Shown: positions 26,330 to 36,481 of the stretch, one piece after another
Layout of the letters: each line of letters begins with the position of its first letter
Position numbering within the stretch: the stretch's first letter is position 1
Assembly: GCF_014648055.1 (NCBI RefSeq)
Contig: NZ_BMQJ01000002.1
Location: 655,363-719,362, forward strand
Direction: 5' to 3'
From: Streptosporangium pseudovulgare
GTDB taxonomy: Bacteria > Actinomycetota > Actinomycetes > Streptosporangiales > Streptosporangiaceae
DNA length: 64,000 bases
Notes under the pieces: model-generated
What the model saw: the letters and a program-made list of their open reading frames with translations, nothing else
What the model was told of the DNA's origin: nothing
The model's database searches: none
Made by a program: the position numbers and the translations under genes

Positions 26330-26456
26330 CGAACGGTGCCCTACGGCTTCCCTATGTTCGTTCCCACCGGCCCGCGGCGCGGAGCCGGACCGGACGGCAC
26401 GCGGACCGGGTCACGCCCGGTCTCCGGGCCCCGGTCATGAAGACAAGGGAGGACGA

Positions 26457-27128
26457 ATGCGCATCGGCATCCTGGGGGCGGGCAACATGGCCGACGCCCT
26501 CGGCACGCACTGGGCCCGCGCGGGTCACGAGCTCATGGTGAGCGGCCGGGACGCGGCGAAGGCCGCGGCCCTGGCGGAGCGTCTCGGACCGGCCGCCCGC
26601 GCGGGCACCTGGGCCGAGGCGGCCGGGTTCGGGGAGGCGGTGCTGCTGGCCGTACGCGCGGAGGCGGTGCCCGGCGTCCTCGCGGCGGCCGGCGCAGCGG
26701 ACGGGGCGCTGCGCGGGCGCGTGCTGATCGACTGCACCAACTCCGTGGTTCCCGGGAGGTTCGTCCTCGCCACGGAAGGCGGTCCCTCGATGGCGCGACG
26801 CGTCGCGGAGATCGCCGTCGGCGCCCGTGTCGTCAAGGCGTTCAACCTGTGCCACGAGGACGTCTGGCGGATGACGCCGCCCGTCTTCGACGGCGACCGG
26901 CTGGCCGTCCCGCTGTGCGGGGACGACTCCGGGGCGCTCGCGACGGTGCGTTCCCTGGTCGAGGACCTGGGCTGCGCGGCCGTCGAGGGCGGCGGGCTGG
27001 ACCGCGCCGGGCTGCTGGAGGCGACGATGGCGTTCATGGTCGGCCTGTGGTTCCGCGGCGCGGACGCCCGGGCGGTCCTGCCGCCGGCGCGGTACGCGTT
27101 CGGCGACCCCGCCGCGACCGCCCGCTGA
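26457..27128 (+). CDS. NADPH-dependent F420 reductase-like NAD(P)-binding protein
   Basis: 223 residues. IGILGAGNMADALGTHWARAGHELMVSGRD is a Rossmann fold with the GxGxxA-type dinucleotide loop; VLIDCTNSVVP and GARVVKAFNLCHEDVW follow as in F420H2:NADP oxidoreductases (Fno/NpdG) and YbjR-like relatives. In actinomycetes such proteins either reduce F420 or act as NADP-linked oxidoreductases; the sequence alone does not settle which. GGGAGG lies six bases before the ATG. Divergent from the HxlR regulator, which probably controls it. Confidence 0.82.
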   Translation: MRIGILGAGNMADALGTHWARAGHELMVSGRDAAKAAALAERLGPAARAGTWAEAAGFGEAVLLAVRAEAVPGVLAAAGAADGALRGRVLIDCTNSVVPGRFVLATEGGPSMARRVAEIAVGARVVKAFNLCHEDVWRMTPPVFDGDRLAVPLCGDDSGALATVRSLVEDLGCAAVEGGGLDRAGLLEATMAFMVGLWFRGADARAVLPPARYAFGDPAATAR

Positions 27129-27208
27129 TCGGGGCCGATGCGGGACGGGGCGGGGCGGGGCGGGACCGTTCGGAGCGCACCGAAACGTTCCGTCTCTACG
27201 GTCGGACC

Positions 27209-27913
27209 ATGAACAGCGCGACCCATGACGAACCGCTCACCCACCCGCACGACTCCCACATGGTGATCACTCCGAACATCCTGTACTTCGGCACCCCCGT
27301 GGTCCTGCTCTCCACCGAGAACGAGGACGGGACGTTCAACCTCACGCCGATGTCCTCGGCGTGGGCACTGGGCTCGACCGTGGTGCTGGGCCTGGGCGCC
27401 GAGGGGCAGGGCGCGCACAACCTCGCCGCCCGCCCCGACGTCGTGATCAGCCTTCCCTCACCGGAGCAGTGGCGGGCCGTGGAGCGGCTGGCGCCGCTGA
27501 CCGGGCGCGACCCGGTCCCCGCCCAGAAGCGAGGCGCGTTCCGGTTCGAGCCGGACAAGTTCGGTGCGGCGGGGCTGCGCCCCGAACCCTCCGAGCTGGT
27601 CCGCCCGCCGCGCGTGGCCGGCTGCCCGCTCCAGCTGGAGGCCCGGGCGGCGACGGTACGGCCGGACACCGCCGGGCGGTTCCTCATCATCGAGACCGAG
27701 GTGCTCCGGGTGCACGCCGCCCCGCGCATCGTGGTCCCCGGGACCCAGCACGTCGATCCCGCCGCCTGGAGCCCGTTGATCTACAACTTCCGGCACTACC
27801 ACGGCCTCGGGCCCGAGCTGGGCCGCAGCTTCCGCTCCGAGACGCCGCGCCCGCGCCCGGGGGAACCGGCTCCGGACGCCGGGGAGACCTCCCGTCCGCG
27901 CCCGGCGCCGTAG
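27209..27913 (+). CDS. Flavin reductase-family (FMN-binding split barrel) protein
   Basis: 234 residues. HMVITPNILYFGTPVVLLSTENEDGTFNLTPMSSAWALG is the flavin-reductase-like strand pattern that binds FMN, followed by NLAARPDVVISLPSPEQWRAVERLA. The last 40 residues are Pro/Arg-rich and disordered. Such proteins supply reduced flavin or act as small oxidoreductases. There is no ribosome site before ATG 27209, and a near-palindrome (CGTTCGG..CCGAAACG, about 27170-27186) lies 25-40 bases upstream. Confidence 0.85.
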   Translation: MNSATHDEPLTHPHDSHMVITPNILYFGTPVVLLSTENEDGTFNLTPMSSAWALGSTVVLGLGAEGQGAHNLAARPDVVISLPSPEQWRAVERLAPLTGRDPVPAQKRGAFRFEPDKFGAAGLRPEPSELVRPPRVAGCPLQLEARAATVRPDTAGRFLIIETEVLRVHAAPRIVVPGTQHVDPAAWSPLIYNFRHYHGLGPELGRSFRSETPRPRPGEPAPDAGETSRPRPAP

Positions 27914-27925
27914 CCGGTCGGCGGT

Positions 27926-28186
27926 CTACCGGCCGCGCTGCTGGGCCGGGACCCCGACCCGGTCCACGATCGCCTCCGCGCCCTCCTGCCGGGCGCAGTT
28001 CGCGCAGCAGTACCAGCGCCCGTCGGCCTCCACCCCGTGCCCGACGATCCGCACACCGCAGTGCTCGCAGACCGGAGCCATGCTGCTGATCGCGCACTCG
28101 AAGCTGTCGAAGACGTGCACGGCCCCCTGGGCGTGCACCTCGAAGCACATGTCGTAGTCGTTGCCGCAGACCTCACACCGAGCCAT
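27926..28186 (-). CDS. Small Cys-rich zinc-ribbon / prokaryotic metallothionein-like protein
   Basis: 86 residues with nine cysteines: MARCEVCGNDYDMCFEV, FDSFECAI, PVCEHCGVRIVGHGVE and WYCCANCARQEG. The paired CxxC/CxxxC pattern, with His in HGVE, fits a zinc-binding ribbon; the layout recalls small actinobacterial metallothionein-like proteins. Start ATG 28186 has GGGGGAG five bases upstream. Function likely metal binding or stress related; partner unknown. Confidence 0.75.
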   Translation of the reverse strand: MARCEVCGNDYDMCFEVHAQGAVHVFDSFECAISSMAPVCEHCGVRIVGHGVEADGRWYCCANCARQEGAEAIVDRVGVPAQQRGR

Positions 28187-28331
28187 GTCTCCCCCCGAAA
28201 ACCGGCATCCTCGCCGTGGGTCTACCCGTCCGGGAGCGGCCTCAGACGAAGCCGGTCGAACATTGACCGGTCCCCGGGGGACCGTCCCGCACCAGGGGTC
28301 GGGCGGGACCGGGATCGGGCGGAGGCCGGGG

Positions 28332-28526
28332 TCAGGCGGAGGCCGGCATCCCGGGGGCGGCCGCGGGCCGCATGCGGAAGACGATGACCGGGTCGGCGGG
28401 CTCGGGATGGCAGACGGAGCAGCCCGGGTCACTGCAGGCCACGGGACACGCGCCCCGTCCGCACCAGTGCTCGGAGACCGTCTCGCAGGCCGCGGCGTGG
28501 ACGGGAGTGGGCTCGATGACGTTCAC
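28332..28526 (-). CDS. Small Cys-rich hypothetical protein
   Basis: 64 residues, starting GTG 28526. Six cysteines fall in the first 40 residues (AACETVSEHWCGRGACPVAC, then DPGCSVCHPEP), followed by a short strand VIVFRMR. It may bind metal like its neighbour. A purine-rich GGCGGGGGTGA lies just upstream. Could be a spurious ORF in G+C-rich DNA. Confidence 0.45.
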   Translation of the reverse strand: MNVIEPTPVHAAACETVSEHWCGRGACPVACSDPGCSVCHPEPADPVIVFRMRPAAAPGMPASA

Positions 28527-28652
28527 TTCACCCCCGCCCTTTCACGTCTCCGTCATGGTAAGTCAACACGCGCCGCGCAAGAGGGCGCAATCACCATCTT
28601 CCCCGGGCCTCCCGGCCCTCCGGGAGCTCCGACGGTGGCGCCGTCCGGCGGA

Positions 28653-28679
28653 TGTCACACACTCGGAGGATGTCCCGTC
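28653..28679 (+). promoter_or_regulatory. ECF41-type promoter of the sigJ gene
   Basis: TGTCACA (28653-28659), exactly 16 bases, then CGTC (28676-28679): this is the promoter signature described for ECF41 sigma factors, which usually transcribe their own operon. Transcription would begin near 28686-28688, on the GTG start, so the mRNA is probably leaderless. The GGAGGA..TCCTCC stem at 28665-28683 lies within the promoter, not the message. Confidence 0.8.
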
Positions 28680-28687
28680 CTCCATGT

Positions 28688-29554
28688 GTGAAGACCGATG
28701 AAGATCTCGCCGCCGAGTTCGCCGCCATCCGGCCCCGCCTGGTGGGCGTGGCCTACGGTCTGCTCGGCAGCCTCGACGAGGCCGAGGACGTGGTGCAGGA
28801 CGCCTGGTTCCGGCTGGGCCGCGCCGGCCGCGCGGAGATCCGGGACGTCACGGGCTGGCTGGTGGTCACGGTCTCCCGGCTCGCGCTGGACGTGCTGCGC
28901 TCGGCGCGGGCGCGCCGGGAGGAGTACGTCGGGCCGTGGCTGCCCGAGCCGGTGGTGGACGGGGGCGACCCTGCCGACCGGGTGACGCTGGACGAGTCGA
29001 TGAGCATGGCGATGCTCGTCGTGCTGGAGTCGCTCAGCCCGGCCGAGCGCACCGCGTTCGTGCTGCACGACGTGTTCGGGCTGCCGTTCGACGAGGTGGG
29101 CCGGGCCGTGGGCCGCTCACCGGCCGCCTGCCGCCAGCTCGCCACCCGGGCCCGCCGGCACGTCGCGGCGCGGGCGCCCCGGTTCGAGGTGGACGCCGCC
29201 GAGCACCGCAGGGTGGTCGAGGCGTTCGCCCGGGCCGGCGCCGGAGACGACATCGGCGCGCTGATGGAGCTGCTCGACCCCGGCGTGGTACTGCGCAGCG
29301 ACGGGGGCGGCCTGGTCACCGCGGCCAGGCGGCCCGTCCGCGGCGCCGACCGGGTGGCCCGTTTCCTGCTCGGGGTCACCAGGCGGTACGGGCCCTCCCG
29401 CGGGTTCGCACCGGTCATGGTCAACGGCTGGCCGGGGCTGCTGCGGTCCCGGCGGGACGCGACGCACGCCGTCTACGCGCTGAACACGGCCCGCGGCCGG
29501 ATCACCGAGATCTACATCGTGATGAATCCGGAGAAGCTGAGGAGCATTCCATGA
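28688..29554 (+). CDS. sigJ: ECF41-group RNA polymerase sigma factor (SigJ-like)
   Basis: 288 residues. Sigma region 2 (about 8-75: FAAIRPRLVGVAYGLLGSLDEAEDVVQDAWFRL, WLVVTVSRLALDVLRSARARRE) and region 4 (about 105-160: LSPAERTAFVLHDVFGLPFDEVGRAVGRSPAACRQLATRARRH) are followed by a SnoaL-like extension (about 165-285). The ECF41 hallmarks are all present: WLPEP in the linker, SDGGG in the extension and NPEKL at the end. In this group the extension replaces an anti-sigma factor and tunes activity. GTG 28688 is chosen because earlier in-frame ATGs (28652, 28670) fall inside the promoter. The stop overlaps the next gene by ATGA, giving the standard ECF41-AhpD/CMD operon. Confidence 0.92.
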   Translation: MKTDEDLAAEFAAIRPRLVGVAYGLLGSLDEAEDVVQDAWFRLGRAGRAEIRDVTGWLVVTVSRLALDVLRSARARREEYVGPWLPEPVVDGGDPADRVTLDESMSMAMLVVLESLSPAERTAFVLHDVFGLPFDEVGRAVGRSPAACRQLATRARRHVAARAPRFEVDAAEHRRVVEAFARAGAGDDIGALMELLDPGVVLRSDGGGLVTAARRPVRGADRVARFLLGVTRRYGPSRGFAPVMVNGWPGLLRSRRDATHAVYALNTARGRITEIYIVMNPEKLRSIP

Positions 29555-30015
29555 AGGAACGGATGAACGTCGCCGAGCTGGCCCCCGAGGGTTACGAGGC
29601 CATGCTGGGCCTGGAGAAGTACCTCCACCGCAGCGGCCTGCCGAAGACCACGCTGGAGCTGGTGAAGCTGCGGGCCAGCCAGATCAACGGCTGCGGCTTC
29701 TGCGTGGACATGCACAGCCACGAGGCCAAGAAGGCCGGCGAGAGCGACGAGCGGCTGTTCTCGGTGGCCGCCTGGCGGGAGGCGCCGTACTACACCGACG
29801 CCGAGCGGGCGGCCCTGGCCCTGACCGAGGAGGCCACCCGGCTCAGCGACCGGGCGGAGGCGGTGCCGGACCACGTGTGGGAGGAGGCGGCCCGGCACTT
29901 CGAGCCGCCGCTCCTGGCCTCGCTCGTGGTGGCGATCGCGACGATCAACGCCTGGAACCGCATCTGCGTCACCACACGTAAGATCGCGGGCTCTCTCCGC
30001 AACCAAAACGGTTGA
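29551..30015 (+). CDS. Carboxymuconolactone decarboxylase / AhpD-like alkylhydroperoxidase
   Basis: 154 residues. QINGCGFCVDMHSHEAKKAG (about residues 45-64) carries the redox CxxC and following His of AhpD-like peroxidases. TDAERAALALTEEATRL and VVAIATINAWNRI complete the all-helical family pattern. It is translationally coupled to the ECF41 sigma factor, whose known partners belong to this family. Likely role: removal of an organic peroxide or related oxidant; substrate unknown. GAGGAG lies six bases before ATG 29551; ATG 29563 is an alternative. Confidence 0.9.
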   Translation: MKERMNVAELAPEGYEAMLGLEKYLHRSGLPKTTLELVKLRASQINGCGFCVDMHSHEAKKAGESDERLFSVAAWREAPYYTDAERAALALTEEATRLSDRAEAVPDHVWEEAARHFEPPLLASLVVAIATINAWNRICVTTRKIAGSLRNQNG

Positions 30016-30041
30016 TCCGGAGGGGATCACCGGGCTAGGTT

Positions 30042-30077
30042 GGCTCGCACGGGCTTTCCGTGCGAGCCGGCCTTTTA
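30042..30077 (+). terminator. Intrinsic terminator after the sigJ operon
   Basis: GGCTCGCACGG (30042-30052) and CCGTGCGAGCC (30058-30068) form a perfect 11-bp stem with a five-base loop, followed by GGCCTTTTA. Placed 27 bases after the AhpD-like stop. Confidence 0.85.
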
Positions 30078-30146
30078 CGCGGGCCCGCGAAGGGGAATGC
30101 CGGGTGATATCGGACACACCGGGTGCGAGGAAAAAGGAGGCGGACC

Positions 30147-30248
30147 ATGCGACGCAGCAAGACCATCAGGCCGCGCGACCGGCGCCGCCGCACCATCGGC
30201 ACCGAGCCGGACCTACGGACCCCGTCGGGCCGGATGCTTCCCTATTGA
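30147..30248 (+). CDS. Small basic peptide, 33 residues, strong ribosome site
   Basis: AAAAGGAGG at 30132-30140 is one of the best Shine-Dalgarno sequences in the window, followed by ATG 30147 and MRRSKTIRPRDRRRRTIGTE..; 11 of the first 20 residues are Arg or Lys. It ends at TGA 30246-30248. It has no recognisable family. The strong ribosome site, the terminator before it and the A+T-rich sequence after it support a real small gene. Confidence 0.5.
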   Translation: MRRSKTIRPRDRRRRTIGTEPDLRTPSGRMLPY

Positions 30249-30300
30249 ACGTCCCTTTACAGTGGTTTTACGCGATTCTCTGTAGACAACTCGCGTAACG
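30240..30300 (+). promoter_or_regulatory. A+T-rich promoter region for the 57-residue ORF
   Basis: This stretch is far lower in G+C than its surroundings and holds TTGAAC, TTTACA and TGTAGA-type hexamers, though no single pair is clearly best. Its position suggests the promoter of the ORF at 30324. Confidence 0.4.
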
Positions 30301-30323
30301 GAATCATCACGCCGGGGGGCTCA

Positions 30324-30497
30324 ATGAGGAGACTTGCGGTCGTGCCACCTCAGGTCGCACGGCTCAAGATCAGAGATATCCGTTCCGTGAAGCACCGCAG
30401 AACCGCCGGGGACGGCAAGGTCGTGGACCTCCGCGCCTACGCCGGACGCAACGTCGTGCTCTTCCCGCGCACGAGCGGCCCCACACCGGCGGCCTGA
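30324..30497 (+). CDS. Small hypothetical protein, 57 residues
   Basis: ATG 30324 follows GGGGGG by four bases. The peptide begins MRRLAVVPPQVARLKIRDI and later has DLRAYAGRNVVLFPR, a strand-like segment. It is flanked by an A+T-rich promoter-like island and by an intrinsic terminator 45 bases after the stop, making a complete single-gene transcription unit. No family recognised. Confidence 0.5.
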   Translation: MRRLAVVPPQVARLKIRDIRSVKHRRTAGDGKVVDLRAYAGRNVVLFPRTSGPTPAA

Positions 30498-30541
30498 CCG
30501 CCCGGGGGGATGGCAGGGGTGCTCCCGCCGGGACTCCAGTG

Positions 30542-30574
30542 AAAGGCCCGCCTGGTGCGGGTCTTTCCGTTTTC
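30542..30574 (+). terminator. Intrinsic terminator after the 57-residue ORF
   Basis: AAAGGCCCGC (30542-30551) pairs with GCGGGTCTTT (30557-30566) with one G-U, then CCGTTTT. A clear hairpin plus T-rich tail. Confidence 0.8.
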
Positions 30575-30699
30575 CCGGGGCCGTTCTTCCCGGAGCCGCC
30601 GCGGATCGCCCCGGTCCTCCCGGAGCCGCCGCGGATCACCCCGGCGACCTGCCGCGGTCAGCAGAACGGAAGACTATGTTCCACAGCTATAGTGGGGGC

Positions 30700-31338
30700 A
30701 TGGAGACGACCCCGGCCCCGATGAGCGGCCGCAAGGCCCAGGCCGCCCGGAACGACCAGGTGATCCTCGAAGCGGCGCGGGCGGTCTTCGTCGCCGACCC
30801 CGACGCCCCGATCTCGGCGGTGGCCGAGCGGGCGGGGGTGGGCATCAGCGCGCTCTACCGCCGCTACGCCGGCAAGGAGGACCTCCTGCGCAAGCTCTGC
30901 TCCGACGGTCTGCGGACCTACATCGCCGAGGCCGAGGCCGCCCTGTCCGACCAGGACGACCCGTGGGAGGCGCTCGCCGGTTTCATGCGGCGCGTCGTGG
31001 ACGCCGACGTCCACTCCCTGACGATCAACCTCGCCGGGACCTTCACCCCGACCGAGGAACTGGGGCGTGAGGCCGCCCGCGCCGGCGGGCTCGCCGAGCA
31101 GGTCTTCGACCGCGCCGTCCAGGCGGGTGCCGTACGGCCGGGCCTGAACACCTCCGACATGTCGCTGATCTTCGACCAGCTCGCCGCCCTCCACCTCGGC
31201 GACGAGGAGCGCACCGCGCAGATACGGCGCCGCCACCTCGCCCTGATGCTGGACGCCCTGCGCCTGACCTCGGCCCCTCCCCCGCCCGGCCCGCCGCCGA
31301 CCGCCGAGGAGGTCACCCGCCGCTGGACGGCCCGCTGA
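30700..31338 (+). CDS. TetR-family transcriptional regulator
   Basis: 212 residues. The N-terminal HTH is clear: RNDQVILEAARAVFVADPDAPISAVAERAGVGISALYRRYAGKEDLLRKL. The ligand-binding part has DPWEALAGFMRRVVDADVHSLT and a Pro-rich C-terminus. A TATAGT hexamer (30688-30693) ends six bases before ATG 30700, so the transcript is probably leaderless and the in-frame ATG at 30676 lies upstream of the start of transcription. ACTAT..ATAGT arms flank this promoter and may be an autoregulatory site. It converges on the MarR remnant, overlapping it by 26 bases; targets unknown. Confidence 0.88.
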   Translation: METTPAPMSGRKAQAARNDQVILEAARAVFVADPDAPISAVAERAGVGISALYRRYAGKEDLLRKLCSDGLRTYIAEAEAALSDQDDPWEALAGFMRRVVDADVHSLTINLAGTFTPTEELGREAARAGGLAEQVFDRAVQAGAVRPGLNTSDMSLIFDQLAALHLGDEERTAQIRRRHLALMLDALRLTSAPPPPGPPPTAEEVTRRWTAR

Positions 31339-31561
31339 CCCGGGCGGCGGCGGCCGCGGTGGCGTCCCACTCGGCCTCCAGCGCCGGCAGCAGCGCCTCG
31401 GCCCGCGGGGTGAGATGGACGATCCGGGTGCGGGCGTCCTCACCGGGGGCGAGCGCGACCAGGTCCTGCCGGGCCATCTGGGCGACCTCGGCGTCCAGGA
31501 GGTCGATCAGGTGACGCAGGCGGGTGCCGAGCAGCTCCGGCCCGGGGACGGGGAAATCCAC
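31313..31561 (-). pseudogene. MarR-family regulator with deleted DNA-reading helices (remnant)
   Basis: 82 codons remain. The start VDFPVPGPELLGTRLRHLIDLLDAEV is a MarR-type N-terminal helix, and AQMARQDLVALAPGEDARTRIVHLTPRAEALLPALEAEW is the wing and following helix. In full-length relatives about 45-50 residues holding the helix-turn-helix proper lie between V and AQMAR; they are missing here in frame. The C-terminal dimerisation helix is also absent after ATAAAAARVSG. The product could not read DNA normally. The palindrome upstream is intact. An in-frame deletion at a GTCGCC microhomology is the simplest explanation; a functional mini-protein is less likely. Confidence 0.7.
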
Positions 31562-31572
31562 TCGCCCAATGT

Positions 31573-31584
31573 AACAGCGCTGTT
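31573..31584. promoter_or_regulatory. Perfect palindrome AACAGCGCTGTT between marR remnant and pip
   Basis: A 12-bp perfect dyad, extended to a near-palindrome TGTAACAGCGCTGTTGTA. It overlaps TACAAC, a -10-like hexamer for the minus strand (with TTGGGC 15 bases before it), and TTGTAT for the plus strand. This is the expected operator for the adjacent MarR gene, and would have controlled pip as well. Confidence 0.65.
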
Positions 31585-31652
31585 GTATTTTCGGGATCCT
31601 TCGCCCAACCGCGCCGTCACACCGTACGGCGCACCACCGAAGGGAACCCGAC

Positions 31653-32612
31653 ATGACCCGGCCCCCCGCTCCGATCGAGCCCTACGACCACGGCATGCTC
31701 GACGTCGGCGACGGCAACCTCGTCCACTGGGAGGCGTACGGCAATCCCGAGGGGAAGCCCGCCCTCGTCGTGCACGGTGGCCCGGGGGCGGGGTCTTCGG
31801 CCCGCCACCCCCGTTCCTTCGACCCCGAGCGTTACCGGATCGTCCTGTTCGACCAGCGAGGCTGCGGGCGCAGCACGCCGCACGCGAGCGACCCCGCCGC
31901 CGACATGAGCGTCAACACCACCGAGCACCTGCTGGCCGACATGGAACGGCTGCGCGAGCACCTGGGCATCGACCGCTGGCTGCTGTTCGGCGGCTCGTGG
32001 GGATCCACGCTCATCCTCGCCTACGCCGAGCGCCACCCCGAGCGGGTGTCGGAGATCGTCATCCCCGCCGTCACCATGACCCGGCCTTCGGAGACCGACT
32101 GGCTGTACCGGGGCGTCGGCCGGTTCTTCCCCGAGGCGTGGGACCGGTTCCGGGCCGGCGTTCCCGAGGCCGACCGCGACGGCGACCTGCTCGCCGCCTA
32201 CGCCCGGCTCATGGAGCACCCCGACGCCGAGGTGCGGTACAGGGCGGCGACCGACTGGCTGGCCTGGGAGGACGCGGTGATCTCCATGGAGCCGAACGGC
32301 AAGCGGGGCGCCTACAGCGACCGGCCGTCCGACGCGGCGATGGCGTTCGTCCGGATCTGCGCCCACTACTTCTCCAATGACGCCTGGCTGGAGGATGGTG
32401 TGCTGCTGCGCGAGGCGCACCGGCTGGCCGGCATCCCGGGCGTGCTGATCCACGGCCGCCACGACCTGGGCAGCCCGGTCTCCACCGCCTGGGAGCTCGC
32501 CCAGGCCTGGCCGGACGCGAAGCTGGTCGTCGTCGAGGACTCCGGCCACACCGGCAGCGACACCATGCGCGACGAGATCCGCGCCGCGCTCGACCGCTTC
32601 GCCGTACGGTGA
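31653..32612 (+). CDS. pip: Proline iminopeptidase (alpha/beta hydrolase, S33 family)
   Basis: 319 residues, the usual length. It removes N-terminal proline from peptides in the cytoplasm. HGGPGAG (about 41-47) is the oxyanion-hole motif, FDQRGCGRSTPH the family block, GGSWGS the nucleophile elbow with Ser115; GRHDLGSP and DSGHTGSD supply the acidic residue and His. The cap domain lies at about 150-240 (MEPNGKRGAYSDRP is atypical of classic Pip, which has W-E-x-x-S). Substrate preference could therefore differ. It is divergent from the broken MarR gene and probably deregulated. Confidence 0.88.
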   Translation: MTRPPAPIEPYDHGMLDVGDGNLVHWEAYGNPEGKPALVVHGGPGAGSSARHPRSFDPERYRIVLFDQRGCGRSTPHASDPAADMSVNTTEHLLADMERLREHLGIDRWLLFGGSWGSTLILAYAERHPERVSEIVIPAVTMTRPSETDWLYRGVGRFFPEAWDRFRAGVPEADRDGDLLAAYARLMEHPDAEVRYRAATDWLAWEDAVISMEPNGKRGAYSDRPSDAAMAFVRICAHYFSNDAWLEDGVLLREAHRLAGIPGVLIHGRHDLGSPVSTAWELAQAWPDAKLVVVEDSGHTGSDTMRDEIRAALDRFAVR

Positions 32613-32618
32613 GCCTCC

Positions 32619-32662
32619 GGCGCGTGCCGGAGAGCCGGTCACCCCGCTCTCCGGCGCGCGCC
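32619..32662 (+). terminator. Long GC hairpin after pip
   Basis: 17-base arms at 32619-32635 and 32646-32662 pair at every position with one G-U. It follows the pip stop by six bases. There is no T-run, so factor-independent termination is uncertain. Confidence 0.6.
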
Positions 32663-32823
32663 GGTCTCCCCGGTCTCCGGTGTTCCCGCGCCCGTCGGCC
32701 ACCCGTCTCCGCTGGATCGGTCCAGGTCGGCGTGAGCTGCGAGGACGGTCCGGCCGGTCCGGCCGACGGGCGAACCGGCCGGAATCCGTCATGAAATAAA
32801 GCCGAAAATCCCGAACAAACCCT

Positions 32824-32853
32824 GATCTCCCCGCGTCGAACGACGGGGAGATC
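32824..32853. repeat. Stem-loop upstream of the SapA-like gene
   Basis: GATCTCCCCG (32824-32833) and CGGGGAGATC (32844-32853) flank a 10-base loop. It lies 52 bases before the GTG start, after an A+T-rich stretch (32790-32825) that probably holds the promoter. It may be an operator or a 5' mRNA stabiliser. Confidence 0.5.
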
Positions 32854-32904
32854 ATTCCCTGGCTCGTCCGAACGATGAGCGACGCAAGACGATGGGATGG
32901 GTAA

Positions 32905-33357
32905 GTGCTCAAGCCGACAAGCAGGATCATCATCGCCGCAGCCCTGTCCGCGGGCGCGGTCATGGCGAACCCGGCGTACGCCGTGGCGGCCTCCTACACC
33001 CCGGAGGGCGTCTGCGGAGCCGGGTTCGCCAGGGTGAACGACGGCAGCCGGGTGGTCAAGACCTCCACCGGCAGGGTCTACGGCCGCGTCTACCTGCTGT
33101 ACAACCGCAGGACCGGTTTCAACTGCGTGACCACCATCAAGTCGAGCTTCACGGGCAGCGCCACCCGGACCGTCGCCCAGTTGCAGGTCAAGGGCGGGGG
33201 CACCAAGGGCGAGAGCGGGGCCTACAAGTACTACGCCGGCCCGGTGAAGCTGTACGGCAAAGGCCACTGCGTGAAGTACTGGGGCGCCATCAGGCCCAAC
33301 GGCCACGACCCTCGGGTCGCGAGCGGCGGCCGGACCTCCTGGGGCAACTGCGGCTGA
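32905..33357 (+). CDS. Secreted spore-associated protein A-like
   Basis: 150 residues. A Sec signal peptide spans about 1-29 (KPTSRIIIAAALSAGAVMANPAYAVA, likely cut after AYA or AVA). The mature protein is a small, basic, aromatic-rich beta-type domain with four cysteines: GVCGAGFARV, FNCVTTIKS, GHCVKYWG and the terminal WGNCG. The YTPEGVCGAGF start and regular Tyr/Gly strands resemble streptomycete spore-associated protein SapA. Expected location is the cell surface or spore coat. Start GTG 32905 has only a weak GGATGG upstream. Confidence 0.78.
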   Translation: MLKPTSRIIIAAALSAGAVMANPAYAVAASYTPEGVCGAGFARVNDGSRVVKTSTGRVYGRVYLLYNRRTGFNCVTTIKSSFTGSATRTVAQLQVKGGGTKGESGAYKYYAGPVKLYGKGHCVKYWGAIRPNGHDPRVASGGRTSWGNCG

Positions 33358-33456
33358 CGGCCGCCGAGGAGCGCACCGCGACCCGAAAGGCCGCGCCCCG
33401 GACGGGCGAACGGGCGCCGGCCGACCGCCGGTGTCCGTCACCCCGCTCATACGCGG

Positions 33457-33499
33457 GGGGGGCGGTGCGCCCGGCCGTCCGCCGGGCGCACCGCCCCCC
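33457..33499. terminator. Bidirectional terminator between sapA-like gene and nrdJ
   Basis: A perfect 19-bp inverted repeat (33457-33475 and 33481-33499) with a five-base loop lies between two convergent stops. Confidence 0.8.
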
Positions 33500-33528
33500 G
33501 CCTCCGCCTCCGCGGAGAGGTGCCGTGA

Positions 33529-36390
<2,862 letters not shown>

Positions 36391-36481
36391 GACTTCCCCC
36401 TTCCGGGGCCCCGCTTCGCGGAACCCACGAGTCGGACCACATCAACGCGCCGCTCTGGCCCCCGGCGCCCGGGGTTTGAAT

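Noticed and set aside
36391-36481. Cobalamin riboswitch before nrdJ
   Set aside because: The 91-base nrdR-nrdJ gap and the nrdR leader lack a recognisable B12-box; control by NrdR boxes is sufficient.
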